Positions 14,265 to 21,861 of a stretch of 35,324 nucleotides of DNA are shown here, piece after piece. Every line of letters starts with the position of its first letter. The stretch's first letter is position 1. The position numbers were made by a program, and so were the translations under genes. The notes under the pieces are model-generated. The model was not told the origin of the DNA. It did not search any database and was given only the letters and a program-made list of their open reading frames with translations. The stretch comes from Chloroflexota bacterium (GTDB lineage: Bacteria; Chloroflexota; Anaerolineae; Anaerolineales; UBA11858). The stretch covers positions 1-35,324 of the forward strand of contig JAUWCZ010000012.1 of assembly GCA_030609055.1 (NCBI GenBank), given 5' to 3'.

Positions 14265-15893
14265 TCAGGAATCCTCAGGATCAGGATCAGTGTGTTCTTC
14301 AGAGCTTTCTTCGTGATAAGCCGCTAAAAATTCTACCATATCATCCCGACGACGTTGTGCATCTTCCAGTTCATTTTGTTTTACTATAGCGTTATACCGT
14401 TCAAACAATTCATTCTGGACAGATATCGGATGGGCAACGTATTCAAAATCCAATTGGATATCACCAACATTGATCGCGACTGTACCAAAATCAAACAACC
14501 TTTGCAGAATATTCTCCCTTTTATAATCAAGACTAAGAACATTTTCCAGCAGTGCAGATCGTTTGGTTTCCCGGCCAAATGGTTTTCGGTCTAAATCTAT
14601 AATGTATTTGTCTGTGATTTGAAAGCGGTCATTTGCCCAATCTGCAAACACATAACCGAGAGCTGCCAGGTTCAGCGCGAGCAGAAGTGTGATCCACATC
14701 AGGGAAGGATAGAGTAGGAGATCGACCAACCGAGCGAAAAAGGAGATCACAAGTCCGGCAAAGGTCAGCCAGAGCCACCAGGAATTCCTGAATAGAATAA
14801 ATTTATGTTTCCGGTAGGTGATTACTCCGTTTAATTCGTACCTGGCACGAAAGAGATTAAAAAACTCCTGGAGAGGTGTGATAGTTTCTGTTATTTGAAG
14901 ACCATCTTCCATGTCTAAGTCGGTAATCTCAGATTCAGTTTCTGGCGAGGTTGTGGATCCAGCTAAACCCAGCCGGTTGCGAATTGTTTCTCCAATGTTG
15001 GCTGTTTCTGTTCTTTGGGCTCTCGTTTTTGCAATCTCCTGAGCTTCGGATATCAGATCCAGCAAGAGATCTGGGTGAGCTGTGTTACGCATCGGGATAT
15101 TCCCTGTATAGGTACGGATAATGACATCCCCATACCCTAAGATCCGCTGAATCTGGTTGGTGGAAATGGTTGCAGACAAAATTTTCTGCAAAGGCACTTC
15201 TCGCCGCTGATCGTGGAGCCAGATAACTTTTTCAACCCAAGCTGCCCGTTCTGTGGTGACGATGTAAAAATCATTTCGCCAGTCAAGCCACAACCATAAA
15301 CTCCACAAGCTGAAGATCAGTGAAGTGACGAGCAGGAAAATTCCCAAATTCAAATTTAGGAGTACCGCGCCGACTCCTGTAAAGAGGAGAAATACCACTG
15401 GAAGCACGAGCTGGGAATAAAAAATGTTAATATGTTTTCGATCAATAAACCGGATTGTCTCCCCCTTGCTGATCCAGGGAAAAGTGGTTTTTTCGAGAAT
15501 AGCGGCACTTTTTTTCATTGCGGAAATTCTAGACTTTATGGATGGGTAGGCAGACAGGATAGCCATAAATCCGCGCTTATTGATCGCCAGGATTAATGAT
15601 TTTTCCCGCGCTTGGGCTTTTTCACTCCGGAGTCCATTCTTTAGTAAAGCTCTTTCTCCAAAATGGCCGTTGGCTTTTATCACGGTTTCGTTCTGATTTT
15701 CATCTATAAGAAGGATCTGACCGGACATGATGAGAAAGAAATTCCTTCCCGGGAAGCCAGAACGATAGAGCACTTCTCCTTCTTCCAGAGTAATAGGTTT
15801 AAATAGCGGCAAGATCTGCCCCAATTCCTCATCGGTCAGATACTTTAATAAATAATGCTCGTGGAGAAATGAATATATTGTTTTGATATCCAT
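14265..15893 (-). CDS. Membrane protein with cyclic-nucleotide-binding domain and two bacterial PH-like domains
   Basis: The 542-residue protein starts with a cNMP-binding beta-roll (about 15-125). It contains GRNFFLIMSGQI and the phosphate-binding cassette FGERALLKNGLRS, in which Glu80 and Arg89 match the ribose/phosphate ligands of active domains. Two transmembrane hairpins follow (about 158-205 and 372-420), each leading into a PH-like (bPH2-type) region (NDFYIVTTERAAWVEKVIW and NDRFQITDKYIIDLDRKPF). The layout is cNMP-TM2-PH-linker-TM2-PH. This suggests a membrane sensor whose PH domains respond to cAMP or cGMP, but activity is not established. No HTH or ion-channel filter is present. It is first in the unit with def and recF; TAAAAT about 20 bp upstream could be its -10. 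Confidence 0.8.
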   Translation of the reverse strand: MDIKTIYSFLHEHYLLKYLTDEELGQILPLFKPITLEEGEVLYRSGFPGRNFFLIMSGQILLIDENQNETVIKANGHFGERALLKNGLRSEKAQAREKSLILAINKRGFMAILSAYPSIKSRISAMKKSAAILEKTTFPWISKGETIRFIDRKHINIFYSQLVLPVVFLLFTGVGAVLLNLNLGIFLLVTSLIFSLWSLWLWLDWRNDFYIVTTERAAWVEKVIWLHDQRREVPLQKILSATISTNQIQRILGYGDVIIRTYTGNIPMRNTAHPDLLLDLISEAQEIAKTRAQRTETANIGETIRNRLGLAGSTTSPETESEITDLDMEDGLQITETITPLQEFFNLFRARYELNGVITYRKHKFILFRNSWWLWLTFAGLVISFFARLVDLLLYPSLMWITLLLALNLAALGYVFADWANDRFQITDKYIIDLDRKPFGRETKRSALLENVLSLDYKRENILQRLFDFGTVAINVGDIQLDFEYVAHPISVQNELFERYNAIVKQNELEDAQRRRDDMVEFLAAYHEESSEEHTDPDPEDS

Positions 15894-16077
15894 AGCACTC
15901 TAAAAGTAGATTTTAACACAACTCAAGTATTCAATCGGTTGTTCCCTAACCCTAACCCAGGACGTCAAAGGGATTAAAACCTCCCCCACTTGATTCCAGG
16001 AGATGATCCTGTCGATCAAGCTTATCGGTGATAGAATATGGTACGTTCAAAGCCCCACATATTAAGGAGCAAGAAGT

Positions 16078-17538
16078 ATGCCCATTAATTTTGGCACTGA
16101 TGGTTGGCGGGCAGTCATTTCAGACACATTCACCTTCCATAATCTCCGCTTGGTCACGCAGGCAATCGCAGATGCCATTCATTCCGGTCACTGGCACAAT
16201 AAATCTAGTAAGAATGGCGATCCGGATCCGAACCGGATTGTGGTAGGGTTTGATACCAGGTTTTTATCAGATCGCTATGCTAGGGATGTCGCCCGAGTGA
16301 TGGCAGCCAATGGTTACACAGTCTATATTGCCCAGGCAGACGCGTCAACTCCGTCTATTTCCTATGCGGTAAAAAACCTGAATGCAATTGGTGGCATCGT
16401 TATCACGGCATCACATAATGCTCCCCGATATAACGGTGTTAAGTTAAAGGCTGCCAACGGGTGTTCAGCCTCATCGGAGCAATCCCGTCGGGTGGAAATC
16501 TACCTAAATGACAACCAGGAACGGGGACGGGGGCCTAATCTGATGGAATGGGACCAGGCTGTTGCAGACGGATTGATTATTAGTTTTAACCCTGTCCCGG
16601 ATTATTATCATCACCTGAGAAATCTAATCGATTTTGATGCGATTTCCACCAACCCACCTCAGGTTGTGGTGGATTCCATGCATGGATCCGGCCGGGGCAT
16701 GATTAAGGGTATCCTTACCGGGACGGGTTGCGAAGTCAAAGAAATCCGGGGTGAAATGAACCCGGGATTTGGCGGAGCACATCCTGAACCAATAGGCTCT
16801 CATTTAGGAGCTTTGGCAGGAGCAATCAGCACTGGTATGGGTAACCTGGGATTAGCATTGGATGGCGACGGCGACCGGATAGGTGCCATGGATGAAAGAG
16901 GAAATTTTGTGGATCCCCACAAAATCATGGCGCTGGCTTTCAGGTACCTGGTTGAAGAAAGGGGCTGGAAGGGACCCGCAGTCAGAACCGTGTCCACTAC
17001 TCGGATGATCGACCGCCTGGCTGAAAAATTCAACCTTCAAGTTTACGAAACACCAGTAGGTTTTAATCACATAGCAGATTACATGATCTCGGAAGATATT
17101 TTGATTGGTGGAGAGGAATCCGGAGGGATCTCCTTCCGAGGAAATATTCCTGAAGGCGACGGCGTCCTGATGGGTTTGCTCTTGATTGAGATGGTGTCGG
17201 TTTATCACAAATCCCTCCATACATTGGTGAAGGAACTGCTCGACGAGGTTGGCCCTGCGTTTTATGAAAGGAAAGACCAGCGATTAAAATACCCTATCCA
17301 GAAGAAACAGATGGTGGGATATTTGCTGGACAATCAACCAAAGGTTATCGGGGGGGTAAAAGTGGCTGACTTGTTGACGGTAGATGGCGTGAAATACATC
17401 CTGGCTGATGATTCCTGGTTGCTGATCCGACCATCAGGTACGGAACCTGTCTTAAGAGTCTATGCCGAGGGGAGGAGTGAAGAAATGGTGCAAGCGCTGT
17501 TAGCCTATGGGGAAGAAGTCGCTGAAAGCATCCCGTAA
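16078..17538 (+). CDS. Phosphoglucomutase/phosphomannomutase family protein
   Basis: The 486-residue alpha-D-phosphohexomutase interconverts hexose 1- and 6-phosphates through a phosphoserine. All four domain signatures are visible: INFGTDGWRAV at the N-terminus, the phosphoserine loop ITASHNAPRYNGVK (Ser112), the Mg-binding loop DGDGDRIGAMD, the sugar-binding GGEESGGI, and the phosphate-binding RPSGTEPVLRVYAE near the C-terminus. The active loop reads TASHNA rather than the commoner TASHNP. The substrate (glucose, mannose or both) cannot be settled from these motifs. The start at 16078 follows TAAGGAGC. The gene stands alone on this strand and is closed by its own terminator. Confidence 0.92.
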   Translation: MPINFGTDGWRAVISDTFTFHNLRLVTQAIADAIHSGHWHNKSSKNGDPDPNRIVVGFDTRFLSDRYARDVARVMAANGYTVYIAQADASTPSISYAVKNLNAIGGIVITASHNAPRYNGVKLKAANGCSASSEQSRRVEIYLNDNQERGRGPNLMEWDQAVADGLIISFNPVPDYYHHLRNLIDFDAISTNPPQVVVDSMHGSGRGMIKGILTGTGCEVKEIRGEMNPGFGGAHPEPIGSHLGALAGAISTGMGNLGLALDGDGDRIGAMDERGNFVDPHKIMALAFRYLVEERGWKGPAVRTVSTTRMIDRLAEKFNLQVYETPVGFNHIADYMISEDILIGGEESGGISFRGNIPEGDGVLMGLLLIEMVSVYHKSLHTLVKELLDEVGPAFYERKDQRLKYPIQKKQMVGYLLDNQPKVIGGVKVADLLTVDGVKYILADDSWLLIRPSGTEPVLRVYAEGRSEEMVQALLAYGEEVAESIP

Positions 17539-17561
17539 AATCAGATCTTTCCTTAAACCAA

Positions 17562-17604
17562 ACAACCACAGCGGGAAGAGTACTATTGCTGTGGTTGTCT
17601 TTTT
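17562..17604. terminator. Terminator after phosphohexomutase gene
   Basis: A perfect 11-bp stem (17562-17572 with 17588-17598) with a 15-nt loop is followed by TTTTT on the plus strand. It lies between two converging genes and may also stop the minus-strand operon. Confidence 0.85.
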
Positions 17605-17640
17605 AACAATTTGAGATGACAGGATTCTACCGCAGAGTTC

Positions 17641-18231
17641 CTAGGTTGAGGATGCACGTAAACGGCGACTGAGAATGATGACTACTACTAAGACACCCGC
17701 AATTAATAATAATCCCGGGACTCCAAACTCATCCGCAAACCCTGTATCAGGAAGAGCGGTAGAAGTTGGAATTGGCGTGCCGTCTTCACCCCCACCTGCT
17801 GCCTGCTGAGTCAACAGGGCTGATACAGTGGCAGTTTCAGGATCCAGTGAGACTGGTTCCGGAGTGTTGGTGGGTGCCAAAACGGGAGTGGAAGTATTAG
17901 TTGGAGTCGGTGTTGAGGTCTTAGTAGGCGTATTTGTAGCGGTGAAGGTTGGCGTCAGTGTAATTTGCCTTGCTACCGCAGTAAGTTGACTTTCTTCGGC
18001 AACAGCTGTATTGGTTGCATTGATCGCTGCTACTTGGGTTTGTTGTCCTGTGTCACGACCGGGCAGGATAACAACTGCGTAAGCAGCAATAGCGAGTAAT
18101 GCCAGCAGAAGGATTCCTCCCAAGATTCCGGCGACAACCACAAAGGTCCGGCTGGATCCCCTGCTGGTAGTTACTGTTTCATCAGAATCCAAATCCTCAA
18201 ATTCCAGATCATCAAAATCATCCATACTCAT
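17641..18231 (-). CDS. Membrane protein with Thr/Pro-rich linker and C-terminal LPDTG sorting-like tail
   Basis: The 196-residue protein begins with an acidic cytoplasmic stretch (MSMDDFDDLEFEDLD), then a long transmembrane helix (about 29-55). An Ala/Thr region and a Thr/Pro-rich linker follow (about 91-128). The C-terminus is LPDTG (160-164), a hydrophobic helix (171-188) and RRLR, the architecture of a sortase cell-wall sorting signal. No globular domain is visible. If a sortase cleaved at LPDTG, the result would be a membrane-anchored stalk with a free C-terminus open for linkage. No sortase gene lies in the window. It is the last gene of the MutL-like cluster, with a good GAGGAGAG ribosome binding site. 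Confidence 0.65.
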   Translation of the reverse strand: MSMDDFDDLEFEDLDSDETVTTSRGSSRTFVVVAGILGGILLLALLAIAAYAVVILPGRDTGQQTQVAAINATNTAVAEESQLTAVARQITLTPTFTATNTPTKTSTPTPTNTSTPVLAPTNTPEPVSLDPETATVSALLTQQAAGGGEDGTPIPTSTALPDTGFADEFGVPGLLLIAGVLVVVIILSRRLRASST

Positions 18232-18285
18232 AGTTCTCTCTCCTCAATCTACCCTGTCATGTCTCTAGCAAAATGGCATTTCCTG

Positions 18286-19344
18286 CTACTCTTTGATAAT
18301 CTCAAGGTTACTAAGAGGTACCACAGCACGAGTTTCAAGGCCATAGGATACCTCAGCTGTCCGGGCGGCTATACCGCTTGGTAAAACCTGTTTTCTGGGA
18401 TGAATTGTTTCGATGGTCCCGATTTGAGGTGCATGGGGTCCACTCACAATTATTACTTTTTTCCCCGTAGAGATGGTTTCCGACTCAACGGGTAAATCAG
18501 GTTCTGATTTGGTGGGATGGGAAATAATCAACTCGGGATATTTTCCCAAAAATGGATCATAAGTCTGGGCGTTTAAGGAAACATTTCTTTCCTTATTCGC
18601 ACCCAGTATTCCATCTGCAGCACTGTTCATCGGTGTAGATCCAAATCCATCGATAACCAGGATAGGATAATCCATGGAATTTGCGACCGGTATCAATTCT
18701 GAAGTTATGCTTCCCAAAACCAGCCCTTTAATTGGAATATTGGCAGCAATTTCCAGCACTTCCGCAGATTTACAGAATCCAGCCGCCAAGATCGCTCCCC
18801 GGTATCCAATGTTTAGTTGTTCTGGCACCAATTCCTGGAGAAGTTGATTGCTGACCGGTTGAATGACACCGTAGGTGATCTTGCCATTACCCCAAATACC
18901 CTGGATCAGAGCCCCCCGAGTTTCGATGATCGCGCCCCGCTCAGGGATGATATTGGTCACCGTTCCTTCTATACCTGCTTGCAGTTCAAACGTTTGGGCG
19001 GAGATCTCGAAAAGAACTTTCCCTTCACCGGCTATTTTTACATATCCCGATTTCGGAGCACGAATAACCCGCTGGAATAAACCAACCGGACCGGCAATCA
19101 CATCTCCTTCGGAAAGTTCATCCCCGGCTTGACGTTGAAGCAGTTCATCTGCCCTGGCTGGGGAAACATTTAGCCCCTGAGCGATTTCCAGCATGATATA
19201 CCGTGGCGTTCGCGGCGCCACCACGATCACATCCGTGGGAGATACTTTCTGCATCCGGCGGACAATCACATGCCCCACAACTGGCAGGACGCGCTCCCGT
19301 CTGATATTCGTTAGTGAATGGATGTGCCTTACTTTACTTAACAT
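18286..19344 (-). CDS. Uncharacterised protein beside MutL-like gene, with KOW-like C-terminus
   Basis: The 352-residue protein has no signal peptide or membrane helix. I do not recognise a named family. The segment at about 95-140 (PVGLFQRVIRAPKSGYVKI, EGKVLFEIS) has the beta-rich pattern of a barrel-sandwich hybrid (biotinyl/lipoyl or RnfC-like) domain. The middle is alpha/beta, with GYRGAILAAGFCKSAEVLEI and LVLGSITSELIPVA. The C-terminal 60 residues (VIIVSGPHAPQIGTIETI, ALVPLSNLEI-like ending) look like a KOW/SH3-type barrel. It follows the MutL-like gene by 43 bp, and a TATAAT sits 11 nt before the ATG (19361-19356), so it may also have its own short-leader promoter. A soluble partner of the MutL-like protein is the simplest idea. 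Confidence 0.6.
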   Translation of the reverse strand: MLSKVRHIHSLTNIRRERVLPVVGHVIVRRMQKVSPTDVIVVAPRTPRYIMLEIAQGLNVSPARADELLQRQAGDELSEGDVIAGPVGLFQRVIRAPKSGYVKIAGEGKVLFEISAQTFELQAGIEGTVTNIIPERGAIIETRGALIQGIWGNGKITYGVIQPVSNQLLQELVPEQLNIGYRGAILAAGFCKSAEVLEIAANIPIKGLVLGSITSELIPVANSMDYPILVIDGFGSTPMNSAADGILGANKERNVSLNAQTYDPFLGKYPELIISHPTKSEPDLPVESETISTGKKVIIVSGPHAPQIGTIETIHPRKQVLPSGIAARTAEVSYGLETRAVVPLSNLEIIKE

Positions 19345-19387
19345 GATTTCACGTTATTATAGTCCAGTATTATCCAGTCTGGATTTT

Positions 19388-21145
19388 TTATTCATACTTG
19401 TGTAATGATTTAATCCAAGTTTCATTCCTTTTCCAGTTCTTCTCCTGATCCTGGGAAAAGCGTAGCGGACGACCCCGGGCATCAATTATGATGCCTAATG
19501 ATCCTCCCACAGCATTTACTTTTCCGCTTTTACCAGGTCCTCCCATCCCGACATCAAACCGATGTAGAGGACGCAGGTGGAGGGATACCTTCTCTCCTAT
19601 TTCGATTGGAAGAACTGTCAATGATCCAAATTTTATCTCGCGTGTAAAGGTTCTTCCATCTTCCCGATTTACCCGGATGCGCAGAATTGGCGTTCCAGGC
19701 CTGGCATATCCAACAGGTGCAATAATTGTGCCTAAATTCAGGAATGTGTTTGTTTCTATAACTTGTACGGTTAATAAGGGATTGATTTCGCTAACCGCTC
19801 CCAAACCAGGTAACAATCCATTCTGATCCAGTGCCAGGGTTGTTACACCAGTAGGCTGCATGCCATCCAGGAGAATCGACAAGCTATGAGACCGGGAAGG
19901 GGCATGGGTCAGAATTCGGCCCGATCCAATAATAGGTTCAAATGGTGGGAGCAGTGAGCTGGTAAAAGCTGAACGTCTATGTAAGCTGGGAACAGTTTTT
20001 TCAGAGGCAATTCTTAATGCTTGTTTGGCAAGGGCAAATTCAATTTCTAGGTGGTCAGACTCTGTAGGTAGTGTCGAGGGATAGGTCGATTTATTGTAAA
20101 TGTAATCCCGGACGACCTGCTCAGGGAGGGGGAGCGGCAGCCAACGGATAATATTCTCCAGGGAGCTCTCTTCCAAAATTCCCTTACTGCCTGCACCCAC
20201 GCCAAGCGAGGGAAAAACTCTCAAAGTTTCCTCACCCGCATGGGCGGCAGCCAGAATGGTCGCAAAAGATCCGATATCAACACCAAGGACACCTTTTTCA
20301 GGCTCATATTTTTCACTCAGAAACCGGATGATCCGCCCGAAAGCAGATGCGGTGGAAGTGAAATGGCCTTCTGTCCAGGAAAGTACGTCCCTGATTCCGC
20401 CGGTTTGCCTCATCCGGACATCTTTATAGATTTCATTGAGCTCTTTTTGGGCTGGATAGATGTTTTCCTTCCCCAGAACCGGCTGGATATTTGGAGCAAT
20501 CCGTAATTTGCTAATCTTTCCCAATCCTGATTTCACATCTTCCTGCAGTTCTTCATTTCCGGTGTATAGAATGTGCGGTTTTTGGCTGTCTTCCAACAGA
20601 TAGCTTGATAAACCGATACTTTCCATAACACTGAGGAGAGATCTTGAGGCACCTTGATCTGTACCTCCGCTGATGATGATTACATCTGGGTGTTTTTCTG
20701 TTAGGAGATTGATCCGGTCGGAAGATGTTCGTCGATCATTAAGAGAAATCTTAGCAATAATTTCTGAATAGGTTGTTTTCGCCAGGTGTTCGGCATTAAG
20801 GAGTGAGACATTATCTAACAGCCCAACTGTCACCACTGTGATTGGATTTCCGGCAGACATGGTAGCCACCATGATATCAACACCTTGATTATCCTGCGTG
20901 CTGGGAATGATCAAGCCCTCTTTCTCACTGAGAATGGTTTTACTGGTGATAAACTGAAGCTCTTCTATTGCTCTCCAGACGCCCTCAGTGACATCAAAGA
21001 TAGGTGCACCGGCAGTTGTAGGAGCGGATCCCGACGCTAAAAATCGATACTTTCCAGCCACAACATCAAAGAATAATGCCCTCGTGATAGTGTTGCCGAT
21101 ATCTACCGCTATTAGGGATTTTGCTGAAATGGTCGTTGTATCCAT
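19388..21145 (-). CDS. MutL/GlmL-like ASKHA-fold protein (glutamate mutase L family)
   Basis: The 585-residue protein matches the MutL (glutamate mutase L) family, nucleotide-binding proteins of the actin/Hsp70/sugar-kinase superfamily. Seen directly: an N-terminal phosphate-1 loop (IAVDIGNTITRALFFDV, Asp15), INLLTEKHPDVIIISGGTDQG as the Gly-rich adenosine or phosphate-2 type segment, and a second ASKHA start near the middle (GVLGVDIGSFATILAAA). The C-terminal region is Gly-rich and beta-rich (HRFDVGMGGPGKSGKVNAVG). In clostridia MutL is encoded between the mutS and mutE genes of B12-dependent glutamate mutase and is thought to assist or repair it. No mutase subunit is seen here. It is embedded in a membrane-protein operon instead, suggesting a different job. 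Confidence 0.75.
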   Translation of the reverse strand: MDTTTISAKSLIAVDIGNTITRALFFDVVAGKYRFLASGSAPTTAGAPIFDVTEGVWRAIEELQFITSKTILSEKEGLIIPSTQDNQGVDIMVATMSAGNPITVVTVGLLDNVSLLNAEHLAKTTYSEIIAKISLNDRRTSSDRINLLTEKHPDVIIISGGTDQGASRSLLSVMESIGLSSYLLEDSQKPHILYTGNEELQEDVKSGLGKISKLRIAPNIQPVLGKENIYPAQKELNEIYKDVRMRQTGGIRDVLSWTEGHFTSTASAFGRIIRFLSEKYEPEKGVLGVDIGSFATILAAAHAGEETLRVFPSLGVGAGSKGILEESSLENIIRWLPLPLPEQVVRDYIYNKSTYPSTLPTESDHLEIEFALAKQALRIASEKTVPSLHRRSAFTSSLLPPFEPIIGSGRILTHAPSRSHSLSILLDGMQPTGVTTLALDQNGLLPGLGAVSEINPLLTVQVIETNTFLNLGTIIAPVGYARPGTPILRIRVNREDGRTFTREIKFGSLTVLPIEIGEKVSLHLRPLHRFDVGMGGPGKSGKVNAVGGSLGIIIDARGRPLRFSQDQEKNWKRNETWIKSLHKYE

Positions 21146-21150
21146 ATTGA

Positions 21151-21861
21151 TTAGAAGGATGAAAACAGGGTGAAACCGATATTAGTTAAGAATTCCCACA
21201 AGAACGTTATCCGTTCAACCAGCGCCGCAAGGGAGGATAAATAAACCCCCGCATATAAAGCACCAAAAGTGATCGCTAAAAAGACCTTTCCGATTATACT
21301 GATCTTTTCAATAATGGGCAGCCTTTCGTTCACTTGTCCAGTTTGTTCCCGGGTTCCAAAATGGAAATAAATTAATGTTGTAACGGTGCCTACCACGATT
21401 ATAAAACCATTAATCGCCTGGTCCCATCGGCTGGTAGTGATTGCATAAGCTGAAGGATCCACACTGTTGATGGTGCCAAGGATCTGGGGAAAAAGGGTTC
21501 CTGTGATAGCCCCACCGATTGCGGCAGCTGCTCCAATACCAACCAGAATGGCGACGGACCAATTCCCGGCTTTGTGAAGAGGGGTGGCTTTGAACAATAT
21601 AAAGACACTGGGGATGAATAATAGGAGGGATAACAAGCGCTCTCCCTGGGTTCCATTAATCACGGGGAGTATCAGGCGGGGAATCAATACGTTGTTGATG
21701 GTTATGAGGGCAACATAAGCAGCCGAAACACCAATAAAAATATGGACTGCAAGCCGGAAGAAAGGATTATCTCCTAGGAAGTAGCTGAAAATCAGGATGG
21801 TAAGGAGAAATCCCAGGGCAAGTCCAATAAAATCCAAAAGGTTTCCCGTGGCAATGTTCAC
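21151..21861 (-). CDS. Polytopic membrane protein of unknown function
   Basis: The 236-residue protein has about six predicted transmembrane helices (roughly residues 9-29, 36-56, 73-90, 100-125, 147-168 and 190-212), with the last part of the protein also hydrophobic. No signature motif was recognised and charged residues are few, so a transporter or scaffold role cannot be distinguished. Its start overlaps the stop of the zinc-ribbon gene by 4 bp (21858-21861), and it ends 5 bp before the MutL-like gene, so translational coupling links it to both. It probably forms a membrane complex with the two other membrane proteins of the cluster. Confidence 0.7.
   Translation of the reverse strand: MNIATGNLLDFIGLALGFLLTILIFSYFLGDNPFFRLAVHIFIGVSAAYVALITINNVLIPRLILPVINGTQGERLLSLLLFIPSVFILFKATPLHKAGNWSVAILVGIGAAAAIGGAITGTLFPQILGTINSVDPSAYAITTSRWDQAINGFIIVVGTVTTLIYFHFGTREQTGQVNERLPIIEKISIIGKVFLAITFGALYAGVYLSSLAALVERITFLWEFLTNIGFTLFSSF

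Noticed and set aside
15946-15960. Telomere-like CCCTAACCCTAACCC
   Set aside because: Only about two and a half copies are present in an ordinary intergenic spacer, so chance is sufficient.
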